Below, one piece after another: positions 1-11,845 of a stretch of 64,000 nt of DNA. The translations under genes were made by a program, and so were the position numbers. The notes beneath the pieces are model-generated. The model ran no database searches. It had not been told where the DNA came from and saw nothing but the letters and a program-made list of their open reading frames with translations. Position 1 is the stretch's first letter. The number at the start of each line of letters is the position of its first letter. Source of the DNA: Carettochelys insculpta (lineage: Eukaryota; Chordata; Testudines; Carettochelyidae); contig NC_134138.1 of NCBI RefSeq assembly GCF_033958435.1, positions 8,196,001 through 8,260,000 of the forward strand, given 5' to 3'.

Positions 1-180
1 CTGCAAAAACAAGGTAAAGTCCTGTGGCACCTTATAGACTAATAGATATTTTGAAGCATTAGCTTTGGTGGGCAAAGCAGGTCTTTGCCCACGAAAGCTT
101 ATGCTGCAAAAAATCTACTAGTCTATAAGATGCCACATTACTTCTCATTGTTTTTGCGACTACAGACTAACATGGCTGCC
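1..180. mobile_element. Penelope-like terminal repeat, palindromic copy
   Basis: The left arm (about 24-76, tggcaccttatagactaat ... tgggcaaag) is repeated in reverse complement at about 82-136 (ctttgcccac ... agtctataagatgcca) around a 5-base centre. The tail actaacatggctgcccctct recurs in the other PLE-derived copies. Confidence 0.7.
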
Positions 181-552
181 CCTCTGATATTGGGCATTTC
201 ATGGTGTTCAGTCTTTTGAATTTGGCTCAGCTCAGCATTTGAAAAGGGACAAATACCAGCATGCAACCTTCACTTTGAATTAACACGGCTATTTTGCCCC
301 TGGGAAAAATAAGTCACAGAGCAAGGAGATGAGGGGGTCTCTCCCTACCACATGCCATTCCTACTGCACATAGCCCTGGGCACCTCAAAGTCACGTCAAT
401 CAGATGAAGGTAAGTCAGCAGAAAAATGCCTCCGGTGATGAGGCTGGAGGGACTGGCTTGTCAGAAAAGACACCCTATTATTCATTTTTAAGTCCAGACT
501 CTCAAAGGGATTTAGGTCCTAAACTCCTCCTGTGATCAGTGACAACCATGTG

Positions 553-705
553 TGGATTAAACTTTGTTCTGTGCACCCAGGCATGGGCAGATGTGCACCA
601 TCTATAGAAATACACGCTGTTAGCTGTGGGTGCTCTGCTAATCAGCTGGGCAGCACCTGAATGTCTCCTGGGAGGTCGCCCAAACTTAAGAGGGAACCCT
701 GGTGG
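553..705 (+). mobile_element. hAT miniature element, copy 1
   Basis: The stretch shares actttgtt, tgtgcac, ctaatcagctgggcagcacc and an ending near gggaaccctgg with eight other copies in the window. It is degraded at the left end. Confidence 0.65.
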
Positions 706-1452
706 TGACTCTTTACTCAGTACTTTATAAGATAAGCCCCAAGCATCTGCTTTGAGAATTTACAATGCAGAAGACAGACAATAGGTAACAATGTAAGTAT
801 AATGCCAGTATAGGATAAATGGCTATTTTCTTATTGCCTATTGTCGTAAGAGCTCTGCAGTGATATGCCTGCGCTTGGCTTGACATGAGGACACAAAAAA
901 TGTGACAGCTGATGGGTACCTGGTATGCTGAGACCACAGCTGGTCAATACTGTCTCACTATTTCTGTGAGCTCCTGCTGTCTGAACCCACCCACTCTGGT
1001 ATTGTAAAAGGTAACAGCATGGGGACGCCAGCGTAAATCAGAACTGGGCTGTAGGAGTGACCAGCCCACCAGAGGAATGATGTTTGAGTCAATCAGTTCA
1101 GCCCATCTGTTGTTCTGGATCTGGTTAGCTGGCTGATAACTGTGTGAGATGGGTCCTACCAGGGAATTGTTACGAAGCCAAGAGACAAACCTCCTTGAAA
1201 TGATGCCCTCCAAGGAGTGCATTACCCACACCACCTGAGTGCCTGGGGGCAGCTGATCACTAGTCTGGAGGTCTCACACATCACACCATGCATCAGCCAG
1301 GAAGTATGGGGAACCGCCCTCTGCTATGGCACCACATTCTGATGGTAACTGCCTTTGGGGGTGGCAGTTCCCCTAACAGGGGTGACGTAGAAGGGGGAAG
1401 ACAGCGCCTGTAGGTCCCTGCAAAGGCAACCCCCTTTTGCTCCTCTTTGCAG
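706..1452. other. No recognised feature upstream of the LYPD2-like exon 2
   Basis: No signal-peptide exon with a phase-1 donor was recognised. ATGAAG|GTAAGT at about 403 looks like a start plus donor, but it is phase 0 and encodes only MK. Confidence 0.4.
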
Positions 1453-1572
1453 CCCACGCCTTGCAATGTTACACATGCGTGGAGCCAACGAGCGCCTCCC
1501 ACTGTCTGACCATCACCAACTGCTCCAAGGACTTCACCATGTGCAAGACCATGCTGTACTCCCTGGAGGAAG
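1453..1572 (+). CDS. LYPD2-like: LYPD2-like exon 2 (first half of LY6 domain)
   Basis: The acceptor ctctttgcag ends at 1452 and the donor gtaagg starts at 1573. The 120-bp exon begins and ends in phase 1, as is usual for LY6 genes, and encodes the LQCYTC start of the domain. It has the same length as exon 2 of the second LY6 gene (32318-32437). Confidence 0.85.
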
Positions 1573-3121
1573 GTAAGGAAGAGGCTCCCAGAGGGAGAAG
1601 CCAGTGCTCTAATTTTGGGAAGGGAAGAATGTCCCTCTAGTCCCAGCCCCAGGGATGGAACAGCAGGGAACTAGATTTCTCCTGTGATTGCTAACGATGG
1701 ACCCAGGCTGCAACACTGGCACTTGGGAGCTGTAGAGCCAAGTTTTGGCTCTGCCACTGACTCAGCTGGACCCACCTCGGGCAAGGCACTTAGGTCCAGA
1801 GCCACAAAAGGACTTAGGTGTCGGTAGGGTCAGCATCACGACTGGTAATGTCTAGTCCCCAGTAAATTGCAGGAACAGTCGTGTGAGCCACGAAGCCTGA
1901 GTTAGGGACATTGGCTGCTGCCCAGTGGAAGGGAGCCTTAGACTACAATTCAGAAGAACCCAGCCCCTTTGGTGGGCAGACTCCAGAAGCCAATGGGAGA
2001 GGCTGATGAGAGGGGGTTTGCGAAGCCCTGCGGGGCTCTCGGCATCAGGTGCAGGGCAGGACCTATCTGCTCGTGATCCGCGAATAGGAGCCAGCCGCCA
2101 CTTCCGCACTCGCAGGAAGAAGCAAGAGGTCTGCCAGTGGGTCGAGCATGCGCCTGGAACATCAGCGACCCCAGTTCAAGCCCCTTCCCTTCCAGCAGGG
2201 GAGGATGGATTTGAATGGGGATTCTCCCTGACCTGGACGACCACTCTAGCCACTGAGCAATGGGACAGCCTCAGCCTCTCCTGTTGAAACTCTTCCATGG
2301 CGGACAATGAAAGAGTGGTAGATAGGTGCCTGTCTCCTACCTCCCAGGTGGGTGCCTTGTGCCTGAACCCCTGGGCTGTTTGGTGCCTTACCTGGGTCCC
2401 TTGACTCCAGGATGCTCTCTCTACCTCTGAAGACAAGGTCTGCATCAGCCAATAGCCAGAGAGAGGAGATGGGTCACCAGCTCTTCAGATTGCCCTTTCG
2501 AGAGGGGCACTGGCTGCACGGGGGATGAACAGCAAAGAGAGAGGGTGTCTTCTGGCATCTGCAGGGTGACAGATGACTCACAATGGACCCAGGTTTAGGT
2601 AAAACCAAGGTATCCCTGCTGAGCTTGCGACTACCCACGTAGATTCACTGAGCCAGAAGGAGACCTGCAGGACACCCACAGAGAGGGGTTGGCTCCCAAG
2701 CAAGCAGACAGAGAGCCCTAGGAATGTGTTAGGGCTTTCTTTACTTAGGAGATCAGCAGGTTTGATGGCTAGCTCCCAGCTGGTCCACCTCCTGAACCCT
2801 TTTGGAACTGCAGTTGTGATCCAGAGGCATGGCTGCCCTGTGCTCCCTTAAGGACCAGAGACCCTCCCTTTAATGCCCTTTCCCTCTGTCTTGCTTTGCA
2901 ATGTTGCAGTTTACCCCTTTGTGGGTGACTCAGTTGTCGTCAGGGAGTGTGCCCAGAAGTGCATCCCGTCCGATGTTGATGAAATCGGCAGTACTCGCCC
3001 CACCTTCTGCTGCACCACTGAGCTATGCAACCTGGACGGGGTGGTCCGCATAGAAACCAGCTATGCGTTGATGGGGGTTTCAGCCACTTTTCTCTGTCTT
3101 CTCCTCCGGACTGGGCTGTGA
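1453..3121 (+). CDS. LYPD2-like: LYPD2-like LY6/uPAR protein, partial gene (exons 2-3)
   Basis: Two exons, 1453-1572 and 2910-3121, join in phase 1 and read through to a TGA at 3119-3121. The product has one complete LY6/uPAR (three-finger) domain with ten cysteines: LQCYTC near the start, then HC, NC, MC, EC, KC, a CC pair and the closing ELCN. A hydrophobic tail (YALMGVSATFLCLLLRTGL) fits a GPI-attachment signal, so the mature protein probably sits on the outer plasma membrane. The phrases YPF, SDVDEIG and CC..ELCN resemble LYPD2 more than PSCA or LY6E as I remember those families; no alignment was run. The signal-peptide exon was not found in bases 1-1452 and may lie upstream of the window. 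Transcription runs toward THEM6, which is on the opposite strand. The molecular function of LYPD2 is not well established. Confidence 0.85.
1573..2909 (+). other. LYPD2-like intron 2
   Basis: This 1.34-kb GT-AG intron contains a short piece at about 1728-1800 resembling a MIR/CORE-SINE (gctctgccactgactcagc, then gggcaaggcactta). Nothing else in it is recognised. Confidence 0.6.
2910..3121 (+). CDS. LYPD2-like: LYPD2-like exon 3 (second half of LY6 domain and GPI tail)
   Basis: The acceptor ttgcaatgttgcag ends at 2909. The exon supplies the last cysteines (EC, KC, CC, LCN) and the hydrophobic C-terminus, and stops at TGA 3119-3121. The split codon is G|TT, giving LEE-V-YPF across the junction. 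Confidence 0.88.
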
Positions 3122-3368
3122 GGGGTGGGACCAGTGAAGCCTTCACCTGAAGAACCACCCAACAAGAGGGAAAGCCCCTCCCGGCTGACCATGCCAATGG
3201 GTGGCCTTGGACACTCCTAGGAAGATGCCTCTTTGTTTTCTTTGACACAGTGGCCCCTTGGAAGGATGTTACCTCTGCATTCCTGCCCCCCCCCCAGATA
3301 AGGGGGGACTGACTCAGGAACGCCCAGCCTGATATCTCCTCACCCTTCTGCCACCAGCTCTTGGCTGC

Positions 3369-3374
3369 ATTAAA
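3369..3374 (+). promoter_or_regulatory. Candidate polyadenylation signal ATTAAA of the LYPD2-like gene
   Basis: ATTAAA lies 248 bases after the stop codon and is followed within about 40 bases by a GT-rich stretch (tgtactggaatgtctttgtc), the usual layout of a cleavage site. It is the only such signal close to the stop. Confidence 0.5.
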
Positions 3375-3376
3375 TT

Positions 3377-5387
3377 ACACGCTAATCTGTACTGGAATGT
3401 CTTTGTCATGTCAATTAGTTGCGGAAAATTCCACAGGACATCCAAGTTACTCAAGACTTAATCTCAGTTAAGTACATGGCCCTTGTGACCAACAGGCCTC
3501 GCCAATTACTATTTCACATGTCCTGGTTCGACATACATCCTTGCTAAACAACCAGTCTGGGGTGAAATTCACCCCTGTGCAGGGACCCAGTGAATTCACT
3601 CCATGCAGGGACCCAGTTCCAGGCACCAGAGCTCTTGTGTAGACGTCATTCTGTGTCCAGGAAGAGTAAGGGTGGGCTTTGATCTAGCTCAGATGCTCTG
3701 AACCTTGGTGTACCAATAATCTAAGTGCAGTAAATTCTGGTCTTTTGTGTGTCTGTTTATAAGGAACACTAATGTATTTTTAGTCAGCGGTAATCATTCA
3801 AGGGATTTATTGTTCAGCTTTCCTTTGTTGGAGGATTCTTCTTCTGAAGCTGTTTTATTGCTCCCCTTCAATGGAGTAGATAAGTGCCTTCTGCGTAAGA
3901 TCAGCAACTGGGAAGTCCATAATGGACTTACTGGAGCCTTGGAGGTATCATGTTGGGTTTGGATTTTGTTTTTTCCCCTTTTCTAAAACCCCAGATGTAC
4001 TGGACACCATAATCACCTGCCATGGCTCTGATATCACAGCAAAGGCTGACTTGCCTGGGTGTGTCTTTATTGCACTCTGCCCTTAGCATACCAGACACTC
4101 CTTTTGCAAATCTCGCCCTTTCAATGACAGAGGTGATTCCGTTACATCTCAGGCCCCCTCTCCCCACGCTGGAACTTCCTGGGCAATCCCAGTCGCTAGC
4201 CCGGGAGAGAATGGAGCAAGGGGCGGCAAAGAGGTTATCAGGCTGGAAGATCACAGCAAAGGGGTAATTCGTGTCTTTGTGGCTGCACAGCTGGGGACTC
4301 GGAAGGGATCACAGGGAAATTTTCAAAGCTCAGACTGGAAGCACTCATGTGGGCAGGGTCATCATGGCAAGGCAAGGGATGCAGAGGTGATGGGGGGCTT
4401 CAGACACAGGGGAGCCTAAATGATGCAGGAAGGTGATTGACAGAGCTTGGATTGCTTGATCTGTGAAGAAATTCAGGGCTGATTGCTTTGGGGATGTAAC
4501 CATATCAGGGCTGAACTTGGCCTTCCCTTGCAAAAGACAACCCAAAGGTAGGTGCTCAGAGACCAGGGGCTGGAGGCAGGTGGAGAACCTGAAGAGAAAA
4601 GATAGTGAAAGGCAGAAGTTTGTCAGTAAGCTCGCTTCAAGTCCAGGTTACTCCCAAAAGCTGGAGGTTTGTGGCCAATGGGAGCTGCCGAGCCGGGGCA
4701 GCGCATGGAGGATTCCCACCTCTCCGCTACTGCTACGGAGACATGTCAGCTGCTTCTAGGAGTGACCTGGGGCCAGGGCAGGCAGTGAGCCTACTTGATA
4801 GTGCCATGGTGCCACCCTGACTTTTAGTGGCTGAAAATCTCCCAGACTGGCTTCAATAGCCTGCGAGAGAGAAAGTTCCAGGAGAGTCCTGATGCGAATG
4901 GGAGGGTTGGCAACCTTAGCCAGAGTAAATGAGACTCATGGCGAGCTCAGTATGTCACACTCATGATACACTGGCTCAGGAATGTGCATATTCACACTGA
5001 GGCAAGGTAAAGGCATCCGGCCTTCTCACGATGCATTATCCAATTAATGGTCCCCTCAGCAGCATTTTCAACATCATTGTAATATTTAGCAGGTCTCAAA
5101 GCTCTGCCCAAGGCGGAGTAACTACTGATCTCCCTGTAAGATAGCTGGAGAAACTGAGGCACAGACACAAGATCACATGGGTGGTTACTGGCAGAGGCAG
5201 ATTTAGAACCCAGATCTCCTCAGGTTTTCAGCCCTGGTGTCTTCTTTCTTCAAGACTTGCAAACAGGACAAATGCCCCACCACCACATGTTCTGTAGCCT
5301 CACAAGAACAAAAGGAAGGAGTGTGTATATGGGGAAAGGTTCCTGGCTACCAGATGATTTGTGATTTTTAGAAAGCGTCTATGGGCA
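3377..5387. other. Intergenic; mostly unrecognised, one old repeat
   Basis: About 4630-4920 resembles a dispersed repeat ending gggagggttggcaacctt. About 5105-5230 resembles an antisense MIR/CORE-SINE (gaaactgaggcacag, then tagaacccagatctcct). No gene is seen in the remainder. Confidence 0.4.
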
Positions 5388-5690
5388 TTTCACAGAATCA
5401 TAGAACATTAGAACCAGAAGGGACCTCGAGAGGTCATCGAGTCCAGGCCCTGCCCTCACAGATCATCCCGGTTAGATGTTGATCCAACCTGTTCTTAAAA
5501 ATCTCTCGCAACGGAGATTCCACAACCTCCTTAGGCAACTTATTCCAGGGCTTAGCCACTCTGACAGTTAGGAACCTTTCTCCAGTGTCCAACCGCTTAG
5601 TGCAGGGACATGTTAGCCCTTTCTCTTATGACATCTTCGTTGAATACACCTTTCCGTTATCTGAAAAACAGCTTCCCCCACACCTACCAA
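5388..5690 (-). mobile_element. CR1 LINE 3' fragment, antisense
   Basis: Opens with acagaatcatagaacatt and gaagggacctcgagaggtca, the reverse complement of the CR1 3' tail, followed by the antisense end of the CR1 reverse-transcriptase frame. Confidence 0.8.
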
Positions 5691-6640
5691 CCCTAGTTTT
5701 CAAAGCATAGCTCTGTGCTTTTTCTGGGAGGGATGATTAGTATCCTGGTAATTTGTCTTTACCTGGCAGTGGTTGTTACACAAGACAGACACTCCCTGGA
5801 ACGCTGCAAATTGACTGTGTCATGGAGAATAGAAAAACAAATACCTCAGGAGCCCGATTATCATTTTATAAGGTCATTTCACGGAGTTCAAATAAGAATT
5901 TCACCACGTTCATAGATTTAGGGGATGACATTATTATCATGTCATGAAAAAGGTCAACAGAGAAATCTATTATCTCAGAATCAAAGGTGCTAGTCGTAGA
6001 GGTAGCAGCTGGTATATACTGAGTTTCTTATATCACAATCATCAAGCCAGCAGCTGCCCTTCTCCTTTCTGCCTTTAGAGCCAGGTGACTGGAGTGCACT
6101 GGATGGCGGCTTCTCATTCCTTGTCCCGCACCTCTAGATTATATTCTGTGCCCCCCTCAGTCTCAGCCCCTCTGGATGAGGTGAGCCGTGTCCCTTCTGG
6201 TTTCATAATCAGAGATTGCTGGTTCCTCCACTCTGTTTTTCACCCTGGTTCGACAGACAGACGTTGGTTTTCTTTCTCACTGCACCCACCCCTGGGGTAT
6301 CTCAGGGCCTTCCTAGAGTTAAGTCTTTCTAACTCTCATCGCCTAGACTAGATCCATCCCACCCACCCCCTTTGCCAATCCATTGTGAGTGATTTACTGT
6401 CCACAGTCATATTTAAAGCTCTGAGTGAAGAGGCTTTTCTCCTCTCCTTTATGGCTGGACCTAAGAAACTCTGAAGCCCATAGAAATCTTGCAAGGAGAC
6501 AGGCTTTTCCAGCTCAGTTTGTTACATCCCAGTCAGGGTGTTTTCACCAATGCTCCATCTAAACCAGGGATTCCCAGCCTATGGGTCAGGGCCCAAATAT
6601 GGGTCATGACTGTGTAACACTGACAGACCCAGTTTGCCAG
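5691..6640. other. Intergenic, nothing recognised
   Basis: No gene or clear repeat. About 6565-6610 (gggattcccagcctatgggt) may be the edge of an old hAT element. Confidence 0.35.
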
Positions 6641-6644
6641 CCCC

Positions 6645-6780
6645 AGGGATAGAACCTGCAAGCAGACAGTCTAAAGCCCTGCACTCTTCCACATGAGTTA
6701 AAGGCCAGCTGGCTCTCAGCTGAGGCTGTAGAGCAGAGACTTCACTCACCCCAGATGAGGTCTCAGTGCCTCTAGGTTCT
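6645..6780 (-). mobile_element. tRNA-derived SINE fragment, antisense
   Basis: Shares tgtagagcagagacttcactc and tctcagtgcctctagg with 20255-20402, which keeps a recognisable tRNA-like A box and B box on the minus strand. Confidence 0.55.
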
Positions 6781-7900
6781 ACAACTGGATTTTCTAAGGG
6801 TTGCTAGATGGGCTTTTAAGGAGCCATTTCCAGCCACGCGACTTCTCCTCAGTTCCCAGTCCCTGCCCTGCGGTGCTGAGATGGAACTCAGCTGAATTGG
6901 TTTAACAGCTGGCAGGAGGGATCCTGCCCTGAAAGCCATTAAACTGAGTCCCGTCTAAGCCTGCAAGAAGGGAACTACCCCGCTGTGGGTGAGGGAAGAG
7001 AGTTGGAGTGCTGGGGGGAGCCGTGCAGAGAAGGAGGCGGCCCAACAAAGGAGCAGTGGGGGGTCAGCAGCGGCACCTGGGAACTCCCGTGAGGTGGTGG
7101 TGGGGTCTGGGGTGGCTAAGACAGCTTTAAGCCTGTGGACGAGGCGGAGAGGGGGCTGGTCAGGGATCTACACTTCAGCTGTCTCTCAGTGAGCTGCTAC
7201 AGGGTCCCCTGCACCCCAGCTGGGGATCTTGTGACTAGTGCTGCTGGCCAGGGCTCCGTGCCCCAGCTGACTTCAAGACACGGGGCTGCAGGGGTTCCCC
7301 TCCCACCCTGGCCGGGGACCCCATGGCTGGTGCTGCCAGTCAGGGCTCAGTCCCTCCGCTGGCTCCTAGCTGCAGGCTGCCTGGGTCCCTGCCATGGTTT
7401 TTGGGACATTTTATGAGGGACAGGCAGCCCTGGCTGGGGATCCCACAGGTGGGGATGCCGGTCACACACCAATTTTTCAAAACTCTGGCAGCCCTAGCTG
7501 AGAGGGGTTTAAGCTGGGAGAGGTGGCGGGGGGCGGGGCTGAGAGGGGGTTAAGCTGGGGGTGGAAAGGTGTGATTTTCCCAGGGGACAACCTCTTCTGC
7601 CCCCTCTGGTTTTGAATTGCCTTGGGTCACAAGGTCTTCCTGAATTGTCAGAATGGGTCCCCATCTTGAAAAGGTTGGGAACCGCTGGGCTGAACAGTCT
7701 GCCCTCAGACATCACGTACACAAGGCAAGCTTCCAGTGTTCCTGGCGCTATGGCCTTGACTGCACTAAATGGGAGGAGACCCAGCCATGGCTACTAGCCA
7801 AGAGGGTCAGAGACACCAGCCCACACTCTGAGTGCCCCTCAGCCTCCAACTCCAGAAGCTGGGACTGCAGGACAGGGGTTGGACCACTCAGTAATTGCCC
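6781..7900. other. Intergenic, GC-rich degenerate sequence
   Basis: The sequence is loosely repetitive and rich in ctgg/ggct words. Open frames here lack recognisable domains. No gene call is made. Confidence 0.35.
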
Positions 7901-7904
7901 TGTT

Positions 7905-8020
7905 CTGTCCAGGCCTTCTGAGGTAGCTGGCACCAGACACGGTCAGAAACAGGATGCTGGGCTAGATGGGCCAATGGTCTGACCCAGTAGGGCTGGTGGT
8001 TTGTTCTTGGCTTTGCTAAA
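7905..8020 (+). mobile_element. CR1 3' fragment
   Basis: gctgggctagatgggccaa followed by tggtctgacccagtagggct is the CR1-type 3' segment that recurs at 11040-11337 and 19340-19710. Confidence 0.6.
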
Positions 8021-8096
8021 TAAATCCAGTACTTCCTTGGGGTTTGCTCCCTCAGAGACCTGCAGGCCAGAGGTACCAGCTTCCTCCAGGCCCGTG

Positions 8097-8118
8097 TGCA
8101 TGTGTGTGTGTGTGTGCA
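8097..8118. repeat. (TG)n microsatellite
   Basis: Short TG-rich tract gtgcatgtgtgtgtgtgtgt. Confidence 0.8.
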
Positions 8119-8399
8119 GAAGGGGGGCTCAATTACCCGCTCTTCCCCAGGCCTCATGTGGCCCCTTCCCCCATGCTCCCACCCCATCCCACTTCTTCCC
8201 ATCCTTGCTCTGCGCCAGGTCCTGCCACCACCCAAACCCTCTTCCTGAGTTCCCGCACCGTCCTGCCTCTTCCCGCCCTGTCTCCAGAGCAGGCCCATGG
8301 GCACAGGAACTAGTAGTGTGGGGGTGCTGCAGTACCTCCAGCTTTTGTGCAGGGTTCCACCCACCACCCCATACCGAAGGTCCTGGTGCTGTTGGCCCA

Positions 8400-8760
8400 G
8401 GCCTGGGCTCCACTCCTGATCTGTGCCAGGGCTCCTGTCTGAAGGACCCAGGCTCGTGGCTCAGTTCCCAGCCCCACAGGCAGGGTCCCGGCTGCTGCTA
8501 GACCTGCACCTTGGGCTCTGCTCCTTGTCCCACATGCAGGGCCACCCTTGGGGCTGTATTCTCAGCTCTGCATGGGGGGTCCTCTCTGCACGTCCTGCTC
8601 CTGGGGAGCTGTTGCCAGCCCTGCATGTGGGGCCCTGGCTATCACCAGCCCTGCACCCAGGGGTCTGCTCCTGCCTCACGCACCGGAGCTCAGTTTAACC
8701 AGCACCGTGCTGGGGGCTCTGTTCATGGCGCTGCTCCCGTCCCCGTATGCGGGCTCCTAG
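8400..8760. repeat. Degenerate GC-rich tandem-like region
   Basis: Phrases such as ggctctgctcc, cccacatgcaggg and agccctgca recur every 40-60 bases with many changes. It looks like a decayed internal repeat of a dispersed element, not a gene. Confidence 0.4.
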
Positions 8761-9837
8761 TTTTGGGCCACTCACACCTGTCTGCATTTCTCCCCGCTCC
8801 CTCCAGAGCCATGGCCCTGCTCCTAGGAGGTGGGGGTGGGCGATGGACAAGAGTAAGGGGGGTGAGGCGGGGACCCTGGGCTCTCCATTACATCCATCGT
8901 AAAATCACATCCAGTGCCACTGACCCCAGTCCCTGCTCCTCCCTTTGGGGCCAGACCCTCCTGCTAGCAGCAACACTGCTGAGCGTCATGGGAAGCAGGC
9001 CCTGGACGGAAGTCAATCTGTGGGCAGAAGATGCTTAGTGAGGTGGGGAGAGAGAGAGAGCTGGCAGCCACCTGCTCATTTTTTTCCCCCTGGGTGCTCA
9101 GCTGGAGCACACACAAGGCCGGCGCCTTCGCCGTGGGCACTTACTGAGTCGCCCCGGAGCAGTGTGACTATCTCTTACCTTTCTGCCCAGTCACAAAGGC
9201 GTTACCTGCAGAACGCCCTTCGGGCTGGCAGCGTTATCCCCAGGGTCACGGTAGCGCTCAGAGACCCCGTGACAGGCTGATGGGAACCGCCAATGCCCTG
9301 CACAAACCGGACAGAATTACCATCCTTTTTGTTGCGTTAAGTTGGATCAGGGTTTCTTCCTTTGGCGGTCACGGCGTTACCAATGCAAAGGCTTGTGGAT
9401 TGGGAGGGTGTGGAACGCCAAGTTGCAATCGCTGGCGGCACGAGGCAGTCCCGCTGTCTCTTTGGAGGAATGCCCTCCTAGCGGCTTTCCTCTGAGATGC
9501 CTTGAGGTGCAGGGAAAGCAAATTTCTTGGCCTCCAAAGCCAAGGCTGGGAGGACAGGCCTGGGAAAAGCAGCTCGTTGCGTTCTAGTTCCGACTCCGGA
9601 TCGAAGACCCTGCTCCATATGGAAACCGAACACGACGTGCCTGCTTGAGGGGAGCTGATTTAACTTTCATCCACAAGGATGTTCTGGGGGTGAGTTCTAA
9701 ATCACTGCACTGGCCAAGGCGTGAGACTAGGGGAGGGGTGTGTGTGTGATTGATGTGGGGTAGGGAACTGGGCTGCAGTGGCTCTGGCACGAGGTCAGGA
9801 TGCCGGGGGACAGTGCTGGGCGGCAGCATAAGCTTGT

Positions 9838-10230
9838 GGGGGCTGGGGCCAGGCTATTGAGCTCATGCTGGGGCCAGGCAGAGCAGGGGTGTATGGAGCT
9901 GGGGCCAGGCAAAGCGGGGGTGTATGGAGCTGGGGCCAGGCTATTGAGCTCATGCTGGGGCCAGGCAGAGCAGGGGTGTATGGAGCTGGGGCCAGGCTAT
10001 TGAGCTCATGCTGGGGCCAGGCAGAGCAGGGGTGTATGGAGCTGGGGCCAGGCAAAGCAGTTGTGTACGGAGCTGGGGCCAGGCTGCTGAGCTCATGCTG
10101 GGGCCAGGCAGAGCTGGGGCGTAGGGAGCTGGGGCCAGGCTGCTGAGCTCATGCTGGGGCCAGGCAGAGCAGGGGCATAGGGTGCTGGGGCCAGGCAAAG
10201 CAGGGGTGTACAGGGCTGGGGCCAGGCAGA
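9838..10230. repeat. Minisatellite with CTGGGGCCAGGC core
   Basis: Fourteen copies of the 12-base core occur in about 390 bases. Two spacer types alternate (about 25 and 31 bases; tattgagctcatg versus agagcaggggtgtatggag), giving higher-order units. Long open frames here are by-products of the repeat. Confidence 0.92.
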
Positions 10231-11039
10231 TGTTTTTGAAGTTGGGGAGGGTTGGGGGGGCTCATGGCCCCAGCAATGGGAGGGCAATAATCTTGGGAAC
10301 TGGTGGTGGCGATGGGGGAATTCCAGGCCAGGTTTCTTGGCCCTGGGGGCTGGAGAAGGGAGGGATGGTCCTGGGAGCAGCTAATGCGGCTGCTGAGGGC
10401 CAGGAGGGGGCACTTACCTGGCTGGTGGGCAGCAGGGTGGAGAGCCCCATCTCCACGTGGCCACCGTGTTCCTGCTGCAGGGCAGCTGCCCGCATCGGTC
10501 ACTCTGCAGCATGGCTGTTCCCTGAGCTCACTGCCCCCGGTGCTGAGACTGATGGGTGTCGTCCCTCCTCTCGGTGCCCCTCCCTTTCCACCCTGTGGAA
10601 AACGGTGGGATGTCCATCTCGTTCCACTTCCCAGCCATAACCGCAGCCAGACCTTGGTTTGAGCTGGGGGAAGGGGAAGCTGCAGAGCGAAATGTGTGGT
10701 CATGGCGCCTACGGTTTCAGAACAAACGCAGCACTGAAACTCGAAAATGCACATCCAGATATGGGCAACTGCAGAACTCTTGACAGATGCTCAGATACTG
10801 CAGTGATGAATGTGGTCTCGGGCCCTCTAGAGAACTGGGTCTGAAACAGACTCCAGGCTTGTGCTCCAACCACTAGACCCAGGCCTGTTAAGCTGGCTGG
10901 TGAAGCACCATCAGGCTGAATGCTTGCTTATCCCAGAGCCCTCCTGGCTCACCAGTTAATGCTCCTCACATCCCCAGAGCTCCAGCCACGTGCCAGGGTC
11001 AGGGTGCACAGGAGAGGCAGGTGAGCACAGCGCACAGTC

Positions 11040-11337
11040 AACCTGTGGAACTCCTTGCCAGAGGACGCTGTGAAGGCCAGCACTCTAACAGAGTTTGAAA
11101 AAGAGCTCGATGTTGTTTGGAGGTTAGGTCCATAGATGGCTATTAGCAAGGGGTAAGGGATGGTGACCAGCCTTTAGTCAAAGGCTGGAGACAGATGGCA
11201 GGAGACAAATCGCTTGATCATTGTCTTCGGTTCACCTCCTCTGGGGCACCTGGCACTGGCTACTGTCGGCAGACAGGATACTGGGCTGGATGGACCTTTG
11301 GTCTGACCCAGTATGGCCGTTCTCATGTTCTTATGAG
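11040..11337 (+). mobile_element. CR1-type LINE 3' end
   Basis: It starts gtggaactccttgccagagg, the coding end of the CR1 frame, and runs to tttggtctgacccagtatgg and ttctcatgttctta. The structure is that of a 5'-truncated LINE tail. Confidence 0.8.
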
Positions 11338-11683
11338 CTATGCCTTGGGTGGCTCAGCTGTGGAGGAAGAAGCTGCCAAAGATGAAGACGCCCCTCTAGC
11401 GGCACCTTTACGACATAACATCCTTTTGTCCTGGCTGTGACCAGGGAGATACCTTTGCTCCCTTCTACTTGACACCAGGGTTTCTACGGGCACAGCCAAA
11501 AGGGAACCACCACCTTTCACTAACAATGCCCACTCCCTTCTCTGTCTTCAGGGCTGCCATCAGAGGGTAGCAGATGAGAGAAGAATGTACTTTTCTCCCT
11601 CCCCCCCATTCTACACAGCAGTGGAAATTCTGATGAGCGACATTTCTAGGGGGTTACCAGCATTGCCTCAAATTTCCCATAGG

Positions 11684-11845
11684 GTGGAATAAATTTTGTT
11701 ATGTGCACTGAGGCACATACAGATGTACACCACCAACAGAAATACACACTGTCAGCTGTGAGTGCTCTGCTAATCAGCTGGGTGGCATCTGCATCTCTTC
11801 CACGTGGCTGCCCAAATGCCCAGCTTACCGGGATTACTGCTTATC
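11684..11845 (+). mobile_element. hAT miniature element, copy 2
   Basis: ggaataaattttgttatgtg, then tctgctaatcagctgggtgg and cccagcttaccggg match the family consensus. Confidence 0.75.

Noticed and set aside
403..416. ATGAAG|GTAAGT as exon 1 of the LYPD2-like gene
   Set aside because: It encodes two residues in phase 0. LY6 first exons encode a signal peptide and end in phase 1.
9795..10287. Several open frames with repeated PGPS/CWGQAEQG peptides
   Set aside because: They are readings of the minisatellite in different frames, with no start or splice context.
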